The notes under the pieces are model-generated. The model did no database searches, had not been told where the DNA came from, and was given only the letters and a program-made list of their open reading frames with translations. Of a stretch of 64,000 bases of DNA, positions 53,859 to 63,192 are shown in pieces. A program made the translations under genes and the position numbers. Where the stretch lies: contig CAWGKQ010000008.1 of NCBI GenBank assembly GCA_963823245.1, positions 124,001-188,000 of the forward strand, read 5' to 3'. Position 1 is the stretch's first letter; each line of letters starts with the position of its first letter. This DNA comes from JAWVFM01 sp963823245. GTDB lineage: Bacteria > Actinomycetota > Thermoleophilia > Solirubrobacterales > 70-9.

Positions 53859-55057
53859 GAACCCGTCGGTTCGCTCGTGGCCGGCGGCAGCTCCCCCTCG
53901 AGCTCGCCCGGCTTCCAGAGGGTGGTCGGCATGATCGCGCGCTCGATCACCCGGTCCGAATAGCGACCGATGATCCCCAGCATCGAGCGGACGAGCTCCT
54001 CGCCCAGGAGGTGCGGTCGCAGGCCGAGGTCGCGAAGCTTCGTGTTGGCGGCGTTGTAGTAATGGCGCTCGGCCTCGATGCGCGGGTTCGGATAGTGCTT
54101 CATCTCCACCTCGATCCCGACCTCGTCCGCGCTTCGCTTGACGAGCTCGGCGAGCTCGGCCACGGAGAACTGCTCGGTGAACTGGTTGAAGACCCGGTAC
54201 TCGCCGAGCTCAGGCGGGTTCGCCACCGCGAGCTCGACGCACTGGAGCGTGTCGCGGATGTTGAGGAAGCCACGGGTCTGGCCGCCCTCCCCGTAGACGG
54301 TGAGCGGGTGGCCGATGACCGCCTGCACGCAGAAGCGGTTCAGGACGGTCCCGAAGTACTCGTCGTAGTCGAACCGCGTCACCAGCCGCTCGTCGGCCGC
54401 GGACTCCTCGGTCTCGATGCCGTAGACGACGCCCTGGTTGAGGTCGGTCGAGCGAAGCCCCCAGATCCGGCAGGCGAAGTGGATGTTGTGCGAGTCGTGG
54501 ACCTTCGAGAGGTGGTAGATCGAGCCGGGCATCTTCGGGAACGGCAGCGTGTCCTTGCGCCCCTTGTGCTCGATCTCGATGAACCCCTCCTCGATGTCGA
54601 TGTTGGGGGTGCCGTACTCGCCCATCGTCCCGAGCTTCACGAGGTGGCAGTCGGGCACGAGGTCGCGAATCGAGTGCAGGAGGTTGAGCGTCCCGATGAC
54701 GTTCGTCTGCTGGGTCTCGATCGCGGCGGCGCGCGAGCGCATCGAGAACGGCGCCGAGGGCTGCTCGCCGTAGTGGACGATCGCCTCGGGACGGGTGTCG
54801 GCGAGCACGCCGTCGAGGAACTCGGCGTCCTCGATCGACCCGACGAAGGCCTGGATCTCGTTGCCCGTGAGATCGCGCCAGGTGCTCACCCGGTCCTCGA
54901 GGGAGCCGATCGGGGTCAGCGAGTCGGTTGAGCTCTGAAGATGCCAGCGGCGACGAGAGAAGTTGTCGACCACGGCGACCTCGTGCCCGCGGGCCGAGAA
55001 TCGCATCGCGGTCGGCCACCCCAGGTAACCGTCGCCACCCAGGATCAGGATGCGCAT
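53855..55057 (-). CDS. sqdB: NAD-dependent epimerase, UDP-sulfoquinovose synthase-like
   Basis: This protein probably converts UDP-glucose plus sulfite to UDP-sulfoquinovose, the sugar donor of sulfolipids or sulfonated glycans. The 400-residue extended-SDR protein starts MRILILGGDGYLGWPTAMRF (Rossmann motif GGDGYLG). The strongly conserved SQD1/Agl3 features are VDNFSRR, SLTPIGSLEDR, HYGEQPSAPFSM near residue 105, HLVKLGTMGEYGTPNIDIEE near 143 (catalytic Thr), and Tyr/Lys in IYHLSKVHDSHN near 185, then STDLNQGVVYGI. ATG 55057 is chosen; the earlier in-frame codons are Arg/Pro-rich and unlike the family. The divergent glycosyltransferase 48 bases away may use the product. Confidence 0.88.
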   Translation of the reverse strand: MRILILGGDGYLGWPTAMRFSARGHEVAVVDNFSRRRWHLQSSTDSLTPIGSLEDRVSTWRDLTGNEIQAFVGSIEDAEFLDGVLADTRPEAIVHYGEQPSAPFSMRSRAAAIETQQTNVIGTLNLLHSIRDLVPDCHLVKLGTMGEYGTPNIDIEEGFIEIEHKGRKDTLPFPKMPGSIYHLSKVHDSHNIHFACRIWGLRSTDLNQGVVYGIETEESAADERLVTRFDYDEYFGTVLNRFCVQAVIGHPLTVYGEGGQTRGFLNIRDTLQCVELAVANPPELGEYRVFNQFTEQFSVAELAELVKRSADEVGIEVEMKHYPNPRIEAERHYYNAANTKLRDLGLRPHLLGEELVRSMLGIIGRYSDRVIERAIMPTTLWKPGELEGELPPATSEPTGS

Positions 55058-55105
55058 CGCCGGGCGAGGGTAGCGGACCGGTAGGCGGGTTAAGGCCTTC
55101 CAGGT

Positions 55106-56248
55106 ATGCGGCCGGCTCCTTCCTTCACTGAAGGGCAAGGTGCGGTTCGGGCCCGGGGGCGGCCCTATCCTCCGCCTGCCTTGGCGCCCCTCGCGAGCAT
55201 CTTTCCGCACGAGCTGACGGCGATCCGCGTCGCCGGCCTGGCCGTGGCCGTGGCCGTGGCCGTGTTCGCGATCTGGCGCCGCCGCTCGCTGCGGAACGTC
55301 GACGTGCTGATCCTGCTCGCCGTCGCGCTCGGCCTCGCGATCGTCTCCGGCACGCAGATCCTCGACGCGCTGCTCAGCGCGTTCTCCTTCAAGCGGCAGA
55401 ACGGCACGCGCATCGTCGGGGTCGTGATCCTCGCCGTCGCCGTCCTGTTCTTCCTCGTGCTGCGGGCGCTCTCACAGGGGTCACGAATCACTCGCGAGCT
55501 CTCTGCGCTGCTCGAGGGCATCGCCTGGGAGGAGTTCCGGATCGCCGGGCATCCGGACCGCTTTCGCGATCGGATCGGCGTCCTCGTTCCCGCCTACGAC
55601 GAGGCGGAGAGCATCGGCGACGTCCTCGACGCCATCCCGGCCGAGGTATGCGGGATCGAGACCGCGACGCTCGTGGTCGACGACGGCTCACGCGACAGGA
55701 CGAGCGACGTGGCGCGCGCGCACGGCGCGGTGGTCGCGCGCCATGTGATCAACCGGGGCGGTGGCGCCGCGCTGCGCACCGGCTACCGCCTGCTCGCTGA
55801 CTCGGGCGCGTCGATCGTCGTCACGCTCGACGCCGACGGTCAGCACCTCCCGTCCGAGATGGGGCGCCTCGTGGAGCCGGTCGTCTCGGGCGAGGTCGCG
55901 GTGGCGCACGGCTCGCGCGTGCTCGGGGAGGCCGAGCCCAACCACCCGGCTCGGGAAGCGGGGATCGTGTTCTTCAACCGGCTCGTCTCCTTCATCACCC
56001 GCACGAAGGTGAGCGACTGCTCCAACGGCTACCGGGCCGTCCGCGCCGACGTGCTGCCGCAGCTGGTCCTCCGCCAGGAGCAGTTCCACACCTCCGAGTT
56101 CATGATCGAGGCGATCAAGCGCGGGATCCCCGCGAAGGAGGTGCCGGTGACCGTGGCCAGCCGAGCCCACGGCCACTCGAAGAAGCCCGCCGTGGTGCGC
56201 TACGGCGTGGGCTTCGCGAACGCGATCGTCCGCACCTGGCTCCGCTAG
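55106..56248 (+). CDS. GT2 glycosyltransferase with N-terminal DUF2304-like membrane region
   Basis: This membrane-linked glycosyltransferase has up to 380 residues. Residues 35-125 contain three hydrophobic helices (TAIRVAGLAVAVAVAVFAIW; LILLAVALGLAIVSGTQIL; VVILAVAVLFFLVLRALS) in a DUF2304-like arrangement. The GT-A domain follows: IGVLVPAYDEAESIGDVLDA near 157, VVDDGSRDRTSD near 190 and TLDADGQH near 235 (DxD metal motif). The acceptor is likely a lipid phosphate or glycan. The first 25 residues are not conserved-looking, so a TTG at 55181 could be the true start. It lies next to sqdB (divergent) and converges with the S53 peptidase gene. Confidence 0.8.
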   Translation: MRPAPSFTEGQGAVRARGRPYPPPALAPLASIFPHELTAIRVAGLAVAVAVAVFAIWRRRSLRNVDVLILLAVALGLAIVSGTQILDALLSAFSFKRQNGTRIVGVVILAVAVLFFLVLRALSQGSRITRELSALLEGIAWEEFRIAGHPDRFRDRIGVLVPAYDEAESIGDVLDAIPAEVCGIETATLVVDDGSRDRTSDVARAHGAVVARHVINRGGGAALRTGYRLLADSGASIVVTLDADGQHLPSEMGRLVEPVVSGEVAVAHGSRVLGEAEPNHPAREAGIVFFNRLVSFITRTKVSDCSNGYRAVRADVLPQLVLRQEQFHTSEFMIEAIKRGIPAKEVPVTVASRAHGHSKKPAVVRYGVGFANAIVRTWLR

Positions 56249-56262
56249 GTGCTTAGGGTCCG

Positions 56263-58173
56263 CTAGGGGCTTCGCGAGCGCGTTGATGAACGCGCTCCCG
56301 CGCGGGCTGCCCATGCCGGTGACGTTGTCGTATCCGGCCGTCGTCCGAAGCGACGAGTCCATGTCGAGCGTGCGCAGGCTGAGCGTGGTGCCCTTCGACG
56401 CGTTGACGCCGTTCACGAAGTCGCGCCGCACGGCCGCGAGGCGGGTCGGTGACGGTAGGACGTCGCGGTAGGCGGCCGTGCCGTTGAGCGCGTAGAGCGC
56501 CGGGTTCGCGAACCCGTGGGCGAAGCCCGCCTGCTGGTCTGCGAGCGCCATCACGCCGGCGAACAGCGGCGAGGAGAGGCTCGTGCCGCCGTAGCGGGCC
56601 TCCGCGTACTTCGCCTTCCCGTTCGGGAAGGTCTGGGTCTCGCCGACCGCGAGCCCCGTCGTCGGGTCCCCGTCCATCGAGATGTCGGGCACGACCCGCC
56701 CGTGGCCGCCGTAGCGATCCGAGAGCGAGGTGGGCACGACGCCGGCCTGGTAGGTCGGCTCGGTGAACAGCCGCGAGGTGCCGCCGCCACCGCCGTAGAA
56801 GAAGGCCCCCGGCTGGTGCGGCTGCCACGCGCCCTTCTTCGCGTCGGCGCGGAAGGTGCCCCAGCCGGTCTCGAAGCGGTAGTTGTTCGTGGGGCCGACG
56901 CCGAGGCTCGTGCCGCCGACCGCGGTCACGTACGGGCTCGAGGCCGGGAAGTCGGTGGTGACGTAGCCGAGGGTCGACTTCTCGTCGCCACCGTCGCCGG
57001 AGGAGAAGTAGAGGCCGATTCCCTGGGCGATCGCCTCCTGGTTGATCTGAAGCTGCGTATTGATCTGCGAGACGCCCACGTTCTCGCCGAGGAACCCATA
57101 GGAGTTGGTGACGATCGACGCCGAGTGGTTGTCGACGATGTAGGCGAGGGCGTCATCGAGCCCCGGCCCGGAGTCGGTGGCGCCGAAGTAGTGGATCGTC
57201 GCTCCCGGCGCCATCGTGTGGACGGCGTCGAAGTCGAGCGTCTGCTCGCCGTACCAGCCCTGCTGGTTCTCGATCGAGCAATGGCTCGGGCATGGCTTGA
57301 AGACGGTCTGCATCACCTTCGCCGGCGGCAGGCCGTGCTTCTGCGAGTAGGTCTGGATGTCCTGGACGATCGTCGGCGAGGCGAACGCATCGAGGATCGC
57401 CACGGTCTCGCCGGTGCCGTCGTTGCCCGAGCGCGATGTTGCGATCCGACGTCGTACGCGTCCTGCATCTGGGCGCCCGCGTAGCCGCAGACGATCCAGG
57501 GCTGCTGCTGGCCGTAGGCCCGTGGCTGGTTGACCGTGAAGCGCTGGGCCCAGAACTTCGAGCACGGCTTCGCCTGCAGGAACACCGGCGGCGGCGGCGC
57601 CTTCTGCACCAGGGGCCGCGCCAGGGCCTGGTTCAGGCCGTTGATCCCCACCACGCGGCCGGCCAGCGAGGCCGGCACCGAAACCGGCTTCGCCGCCTCG
57701 ATCAAGGTGTGCCCGCCGATGCGGTACGTGCGAAGGTCGGTGTTGAACGCGCGCTCGGCCTGCGCGACGCTGCCCGTCGCGTGGACGAGCATCCGCGCCT
57801 TCGAGGTGCTTCCCACGCTGAACCCGCCCTGGCGGAGGAAGCGCTTGACGGCCGCGACGTCCGCGCCCGTCGGCGAGAACCGCTGACGGAACTGCGACGG
57901 GCTCAGGTAGTGGGCGTAGGCGGCGTTCGAGGGGTCGGAGACCGCTGCGTCGAAGGCCTTGAGGTCGGCGGCGTGACGCCAGCCGAGCACGACCGAGAAC
58001 CTAACCGCGCCGCGCGCCTCGCCGCGGTCGCGCTTGGCGGTGGCGGCCGGCGGGGTCGAGTCGACCACCTTGCGCGCTCGCGTGGCGGCAGCGCCGCTGG
58101 AGGTGCTGATGCCCGCGCCGACGGCTACCGCCGCGAGGGTCGCCGCCATCGCCGTCGTCCTGGCCCGCCTCAA
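56263..58173 (-). CDS. Secreted S53 family peptidase (sedolisin/kumamolisin type), frame broken
   Basis: This extracellular acid serine-carboxyl protease is made as a pro-enzyme. TTG 58173, behind GAGGAGG at good spacing, starts a signal peptide (about 30 residues) and a pro-domain (LGWRHAADLKAFDAAVSDPSN, HYLSPSQFRQRFSPTGADV). Near 57445 the frame changes; the catalytic domain then reads TVAILDAFASP, with Glu and Asp in GEQTLDFDAVH, Asp in FSSGDGGDE and Ser in GGTSLSSPLFAG. The original frame lacks one base (or has two extra). The catalytic frame has no stop where homology ends (NALAKP) and runs on antisense through the glycosyltransferase gene. One fewer C at about 56266 would give a TAG at 56265-56263, which I take as the end. 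Confidence 0.8.
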
Positions 58174-58227
58174 GCTGAAACCTCCTCGTCGCTGCCCCTG
58201 CCGGAGTACCCGGCGAGCCGAGTTCTA

Positions 58228-58521
58228 TCACCCGGTCCGGGTGCCCGGATGCCGCACGTCGGCGGGGTCGGGCAGGTAGAGGTCCTCCCCGCAGCGCCGG
58301 CAGACCTGGACGTAGAGCTTGTGCACCGCGCCGCACCGCGGGCAGCGCCGCTCAGGCTCGGCCTGCTCGGGGCGCTGAAGGAATGCCGCGATCAGCCCGA
58401 ACACGAGGACCACACAGCCGATCAGGAACCAGATGAAGAACGAGCTGCCCTTGGCGCGCCCGACGATCCCCGTCGCGAGCCCGAAGGCGAGGGCGATGAT
58501 GACATAGGCGCCGCCGGCCAT
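58228..58521 (-). CDS. Small zinc-ribbon membrane protein
   Basis: The protein has 97 residues. Two hydrophobic helices (residues 3-21, YVIIALAFGLATGIVG region; 27-47, SFFIWFLIGCVVLVFGLIAAF) anchor it. A C-terminal zinc ribbon follows with CPRCG (about residue 60) and CRRCG (about 75), cysteine pairs spaced to bind one zinc. It ends in a short Pro/Asp/Arg tail. No enzymatic motif was recognised. The gene lies 54 bases after the S53 gene start on the same strand and 21 bases after the NADH dehydrogenase stop. A similar helix-plus-ribbon layout is common in uncharacterised actinobacterial proteins. The function is unknown. Confidence 0.8.
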   Translation of the reverse strand: MAGGAYVIIALAFGLATGIVGRAKGSSFFIWFLIGCVVLVFGLIAAFLQRPEQAEPERRCPRCGAVHKLYVQVCRRCGEDLYLPDPADVRHPGTRTG

Positions 58522-58542
58522 CCAACCATTGTGGCGGCAGGC

Positions 58543-59864
58543 CTATGGCAGCGGCCTGTGCGAGCCGCCGTGCGCGTACGCCTCGGCCCGCAGCGGACGC
58601 GGGTGGCCGATCGAGCCGACCTCGGCGACGTCCCGCGCGAAGGGAAGGCCGACGGTCCAGTCGGCAACCGCGCGGGCCTTCCGCGCGGCCCCGGGGATCT
58701 GGCTCATGTGGTAGGTCCGGGCCATCCACCACGCGGGGAAGCCCGAGAAGGTGAACGGGCCGAGGCGCCCGACGGCCTTGTACCGGCCCAGGTTCACGAA
58801 GGCGCCACGGTTGCGGTAGGTGAAGGGGCCGCCGGCGCCGATGCCGAGCTCGGCGGCGATGTTCGCGCGCCGCCGTCTTGCCCTGGCGGATCGAGTGCTG
58901 GGCGGTCGGCGGGCAGGGCTTCGCGTAATCGGTCGACGGGTCCGGGACGGCCGCCCCGTCGCCGATCGCCCACACGCCCTCCATCCCGGTCACGCGAAGC
59001 TCGCGGTCCACCACCACGCGGCCGCTCTCGTCGAGGGGGACGGAGAGCTCGCGCAGGCTCGGATGCGGCGCGACGCCCGTCGTCCACACGGTCGTCTTCG
59101 TCGGGTATCCGCTCGCCGGTCGAGAGCGTCACCGCGCCGGGCTCGAGCGAATCGAGGCGGGTGCCGAGGCGGATCTCGATGCCGCGGCCGCGAAGCTCGC
59201 GGACGGCGTAGTCGGCGAGCTTCGCGTCAATCTCGGGAAGCACGCGATCGGCGGCCTCGACGAGGATCCAGCGCATCCCCTGAAGGCGGGCGCGCGGGTA
59301 GCGGTCCATCGCGTCGGCCGCGAAGTCCTGCAGCTCCGCCAGCGCCTCGAGGCCCGCGTAGCCGCCGCCCACGAAGACGTAGGTGAGCTGCATCTGGCGC
59401 CGCTCCGGGTCCTCGCTCGCGTTCGCCGCTTCGAGGGTCTCGATCACGTGGTTGCGAAGCCAGATCGCGTCGGCGAGGCTCTTGAAGCCGATCGCGTGCT
59501 CGAGGCCGGGAACGGGCAAGAGGCGCGAGACCGAGCCCAGCGCGAGCAGGAGCTGGTCGTAGCGCTGCTCCGTGACCTCTCCGGTGTGGTCGGTGATCTC
59601 CACGGTCCGCGCCGCAGGGTCGTGCGCGGTGACGGCGCCCAGGCGCAGGTACGTGCGCTTGAGGATGTCGCGAAGCGGCGTGACGACGTGGCGCGGCTCG
59701 AGCATGCCCGCAGCCGCCTCCGGCAGGAACGGCGTGTAGAGCAGGAAGTTGACGTCGTTGACCAGGACGAGGCGCGCCGACTGCTTCGGCAGGAGCCGCT
59801 CGAGGCGGCGCGCTGCGTGGGCCCCTCCGAAGCCTCCGCCCGCGATGACGACATCCCATGCCAC
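58543..59864 (-). CDS. ndh: Type II NADH dehydrogenase (NDH-2), two frame breaks
   Basis: This membrane-associated FAD flavoprotein would pass electrons from NADH to menaquinone without pumping protons. GTG 59864 opens WDVVIAGGGFGGAHAARRLE (FAD motif GxGxxG). VFVGGGYAGLEALAELQDFA near residue 165 is the NADH motif. Near 59101-59105 and again near 58864-58868 one base is surplus. Successive frames supply TVWTTGVAPHPSLRELSVP, then AIGDGAAVPDP and PPTAQHSIRQGKTAARN. The last frame gives NLGRYKAVGRLGPFTFSGFP, then WWMARTYHMSQIP to the stop at 58543. Repaired length is about 440 residues, normal for NDH-2. Menaquinone genes in the window fit this role. A strong dyad lies 16 bases upstream of the start. 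Confidence 0.85.
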
Positions 59865-59880
59865 GCATTCAGCGTAGCAC

Positions 59881-59901
59881 CTTGTAACAGGTTGTTACAA
59901 G
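59881..59901. promoter_or_regulatory. Perfect dyad upstream of ndh, at the gatB stop
   Basis: CTTGTAACA and TGTTACAAG are perfect 9-base arms around a GGT/ACC spacer. The dyad overlaps the gatB stop codon (59897-59895) and lies 16 bases before the ndh GTG. It is AT-rich for this genome. It may be a repressor operator for ndh or a weak RNA hairpin ending gatCAB. Confidence 0.5.
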
Positions 59902-61334
59902 CCCAGCTTCTCGCGTATCAACGCCGTGACCTCGCCGCCGTCGGCGCGGCCCTTCGCCTCGCGCATCGCCGCACCGACGATCGGCCCGACGGCCTGCTCC
60001 TTGCCCGCCCGGACCCTCTCCGCCGCCTCGGGATTGGCCGCGATCGCCGCTTCGACGATCGCGTCGAGCTCATCGGCGCCGGAGGTGCCCGCGAGGCCCT
60101 CACGCTCCGCGATCGCGGCCGGGTCGCCGCCTCCGGCCACCATGGCCGCGAGGATCCGGCGGGCGCTGCCGGAGGTGACCTCTCCCCCATCCCGCATCGC
60201 GACGAGCTTCCCCAGCGCCTCGGGCTCGACCTTCGAGTCGGCCGGAGCGATGTCGCCGTCGGCCTCTCGCAGCCGCGCCACCAGCTCACCGGTCACCCAG
60301 CTCGCCACCGCTGTCGGCGGTGCGTCGCCGGCCGCCGGCAGGGCCGCCTCGAAGTAGGCGCCCAGCTCCGGGTCGAACGCGAGCTGCTTCGCGGCCGCCT
60401 CGGCGAGCCCGAGGTCGCTCGCGTACCGCCGGCGTCGCTCGGACGGAAGCTCGGGCAGCTCCGCCCGGATCTCCTCGATCGTCTCGGAGCTCGGCGCCAG
60501 CGGCACGAGGTCGGGCTCGGGGAAGTAGCGGTAATCGTGGGCGTACTCCTTCGAGCGGAGAGGCGTGAGCGAGCCGTCGCGCGGGTCGAAGTGCAGCGTC
60601 TCCTGCTCGACCGCGCCCCCACCGTCGAGGATCGAGGCCTGACGCGCGAGCTCGGCCTCGATGCCCCGCTCGAGGAAGCGGAAGCTGTTCATGTTCTTGA
60701 GCTCGGTCTTGGTGCCGAGCTCCTCCGACCCGGCGGGGCGCAGGGAAACGTTCGCGTCGCAGCGGAGGCTCCCCTCCTCCATGTTCACATCGGACGCGCC
60801 GATGCCCTTGACCGTCGCGCGCAGGAGCTGCGCCCACTCGCGAGCCTCGGCGGCGCCCCGGATGTCGGGCTCGGTGACGATCTCCACCAGCGGGGTCCCG
60901 GCGCGGTTGAAGTCGACCAGCGAGGAGCCGGACCCGTGGATGCGCCCGGACTCCGAGGCATGCAGGAGCTTCGCCGCGTCCTCCTCGAGATGGACGCGAT
61001 GTATCCGCACGTCCGCAAGGCGGCCGCCGCTCGCCAGCGGGATCTCGTACTGGCTGATCTGGTAGCCCTTCGGGTTGTCGGGATAGAAGTAGTTCTTGCG
61101 GTGAAAGATCGACCGCGGGGCGATCTCGCAGCCGAGCGCGAGGCCGATCTCGATCCCGTAGCGGACCGCGCGCTCGTTGGTCACGGGCAGCACGCCGGGG
61201 TGGCCGAGGCAGATCGGGCAGGTGTGGACGTTGGGCTCGTCGCCGAAGGTGAGCGCGCAGCCGCAGAACATCTTCGTCCTGGTGGCGAGCTGGACGTGGA
61301 TCTCGAGGCCGATGACGGCTTCCCAATCAGCCAT
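59895..61334 (-). CDS. gatB: Asp/Glu-tRNA(Asn/Gln) amidotransferase subunit B
   Basis: GatB is the tRNA-binding and kinase subunit of the GatCAB amidotransferase that makes Gln-tRNA(Gln) or Asn-tRNA(Asn) from mischarged precursors. The intact 479-residue frame starts MADWEAVIGLEIHVQL. Zinc-binding cysteines are in MFCGCALTFG and HTCPICLGHPG (residues 22-45), and YPDNPKGYQISQYEIPL near 85, EEGSLRCDANVSL near 190 and GTKTELKNMNSFRF near 208 are conserved. The tail domain (from about 330) includes ELVARL and GKLVAMRDGGEVTSGSAR. ATG 61334 overlaps the gatA stop by eight bases, so gatA and gatB are coupled. Confidence 0.96.
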   Translation of the reverse strand: MADWEAVIGLEIHVQLATRTKMFCGCALTFGDEPNVHTCPICLGHPGVLPVTNERAVRYGIEIGLALGCEIAPRSIFHRKNYFYPDNPKGYQISQYEIPLASGGRLADVRIHRVHLEEDAAKLLHASESGRIHGSGSSLVDFNRAGTPLVEIVTEPDIRGAAEAREWAQLLRATVKGIGASDVNMEEGSLRCDANVSLRPAGSEELGTKTELKNMNSFRFLERGIEAELARQASILDGGGAVEQETLHFDPRDGSLTPLRSKEYAHDYRYFPEPDLVPLAPSSETIEEIRAELPELPSERRRRYASDLGLAEAAAKQLAFDPELGAYFEAALPAAGDAPPTAVASWVTGELVARLREADGDIAPADSKVEPEALGKLVAMRDGGEVTSGSARRILAAMVAGGGDPAAIAEREGLAGTSGADELDAIVEAAIAANPEAAERVRAGKEQAVGPIVGAAMREAKGRADGGEVTALIREKLGL

Positions 61335-62765
61335 TCGGTCGCTCCTTGAAGCCGATCGCCCGCTCGAGCGCGTACGCCGCCTCGAGGAGGCCGGACTCGC
61401 CGAACGCCGGACCGCAGATCTGGAGGCCCACGGGCAGCTCCGGCCCGCCTCCGTCGGGCTCGGCGAGGCCGGCCGGAATCGAGATCGCCGGGATGCCGGC
61501 GAGCGACATCGGGACCGTGCAGTAGTCGGAGAGGTACATGGCGAGGGGGCGCTCCGTGCGGGCGCCGAGCTCGAATGCCACGGTCGGCGAGGTGGGCGTG
61601 AGCAGGTAGTCGAACCGGTCGAAGGCGGTGGCGAAGTCCTCGGAGATCTTCGTCCGCACCCGCTGGGCCTGCCCGTAGTAGGCGTCGTAGTAGCCGGCGG
61701 AGAGCGCGTAGGTGCCGAGCATGATGCGCCGCTTGACCTCGGCTCCGAAGCCCAGGGAGCGGGTCCGCTCGTACATGCCGCCGAGATCGCCGTCGCCGCT
61801 CACCCGCAGCCCGTAGCGAACGCCGTCGAAGCGGGCGAGGTTGGCCGACGCCTCCGCCGGCGCGAGCACGTAGTAGGCGGAGAGGGCGTGCTCGGCGTGC
61901 GGCAGCTCGCACTCGTCCACCTCGCCGCCGAGGTCGCGCACGAGGGCGACCGCGCGCTCGAATGCGTCCGTGACGCCCGCCTCGATGCCCTCCGCCTCGC
62001 TCGAGAGCTCCCGCGGAATCCCGAACCGTGAGGCCGCGGAGGTCCTCGCGCGACGGCAGCCCGACGCCGCCCGCGATCCCGGCGGAGGTGGAGTCGCAGG
62101 CGTCGCGGCCCTCCATCGCGCGCAGCAGCAGGGCCGCGTCGGTGACGTCGCGGGTCAGCGGGCCGCACTGGTCGAGCGAGGAGGCGAAGGCGATCATCCC
62201 GTAGCGCGAGATCGCGCCGTAGGTCGGCTTCAACCCCACGATCCCGCAGAGCGACGCGGGCTGGCGGATCGACCCGCCGGTGTCGGTCCCGATCGCCCAC
62301 GGGGCGATGCCGCCGGCGACCGCGGCGGCGGAGCCGCCTGACGAGCCGCCCGGGACCCGGGCGCGGTCCCACGGGTTGAGCGCTGGCCCGAACGCGGAGT
62401 TCTCGTTCGAGGACCCCATGGCGAACTCGTCCATGTTGGTCTTGCCGAGCAGGGGCCCCCCGGCCTCGGCGAGCCGTTCCACGGCCGTCGCGGTGTAGGT
62501 GGGCACGAAGCCCTCGAGGATGCGGGAGCCCGCGGTCGTCGGGATCCCCTCCGTGCAGAAGATGTCCTTGACCGCGACCGGCACGCCGCGCAGCGGACCG
62601 CTGGTGTCGGCCTTCCGCTCCTCGCCGTCGCGCCACAGGTACGCGTTGAGCTCGTCCTCGGCGGCCAGGCTGATCCAGCCGTCAAGGCATTCCGCGGCCG
62701 ACAGCTCGCCCGCCTCGATGCGGCGAATCTGCTCCGCCGCGGTCAGATCGCGAAGCTCGCGTCAA
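61327..62765 (-). CDS. gatA: Asp/Glu-tRNA(Asn/Gln) amidotransferase subunit A, frame breaks
   Basis: GatA is the glutaminase/amidase subunit of GatCAB. The Ser-cisSer-Lys triad is visible: Lys in VPVAVKDIFCTEG, the cis-Ser in GGSSGGSAAAVAGG and the nucleophile Ser in GTDTGGSIRQPA. Near 62023-62026 one surplus base shifts the frame; the C-terminal half resumes as GIPRELSSEAEGIEAGV through VRDLGGEVDECELPHAEH to the stop at 61327. The N-terminus (LRDLTAAEQIRRIEAGELSA) is plainly coding but has no ATG, GTG or TTG in frame. A TTG at 62765 is one base out of frame and would fit if another surplus base lies near 62756. CTG 62746 is the alternative start. Repaired length is about 478 residues. Confidence 0.87.
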
Positions 62766-62772
62766 CTACTGC

Positions 62773-62787
62773 GGCGGCTGCGCCGCC
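62773..62787 (-). promoter_or_regulatory. Hairpin between gatC and gatA
   Basis: GGCGGC and GCCGCC pair around a 3-base loop in the 51-base gap between gatC and gatA. It may slow transcription or set subunit ratios. No U-run follows. Confidence 0.35.
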
Positions 62788-62816
62788 TGACACGCTCGTT
62801 TCGGTGCTAAAGCACC

Positions 62817-63107
62817 TCATCTCATGCCTGCGGGGACGGGACGCGGAATGCCGCCGTCGTCGGCGTCCGGGGCGAGCTCGAGCACGCGGTCGCGGTCGGT
62901 CGAGGGGCGCGGCTCGTCGGCTCGGAGCACGTTCTCGAGCGCCACCACGTGCGAGGTCGGCTCGGTGCCGGCGAGGTCGAGCTCGGAGATGCGCTCGATC
63001 GCCTCGAGGATCGAGCCGAGCTCCGATTCCATGCGGTCGAGCTCCTCGCCGCTCAGCTCGAGCCGCGCGAGGCGGGCGACGTGGAGGACCTGCTCGCGGT
63101 CGATCAC
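62817..63107 (-). CDS. gatC: Asp/Glu-tRNA(Asn/Gln) amidotransferase subunit C
   Basis: GatC is the small belt subunit that holds GatA and GatB together. The 96-residue protein, normal for GatC, starts at GTG 63107 with IDREQVLHVARLARLELSGE and continues EELDRMESELGSILEAIERI, the two helices typical of the family. The C-terminal extended arm contains TEPTSHVVALENVLRADEPR near residue 55. A longer in-frame extension upstream is antisense to the plus-strand membrane-protein gene and is rejected. It heads the gatC-gatA-gatB operon, which is divergent from the membrane-protein gene at 63193. Confidence 0.93.
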   Translation of the reverse strand: MIDREQVLHVARLARLELSGEELDRMESELGSILEAIERISELDLAGTEPTSHVVALENVLRADEPRPSTDRDRVLELAPDADDGGIPRPVPAGMR

Positions 63108-63192
63108 GCCGCGGATACTAGGATCCTGCCGGTGAGCGCGCGGCACGAGCAAGGAGCCGAGATTCTCGGCCGCGCGCGAACATCCTGTTGAC

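Noticed and set aside
55688..56262. C-terminal extension of the S53 peptidase across the GT2 gene
   Set aside because: It is the exact antisense of a well-supported glycosyltransferase and follows a likely one-base error in the stop region.
59881..59901. Rex redox operator for ndh
   Set aside because: The TTGTAACA-N3-TGTTACAA spacing and bases do not match the Rex consensus; kept only as an unassigned dyad.
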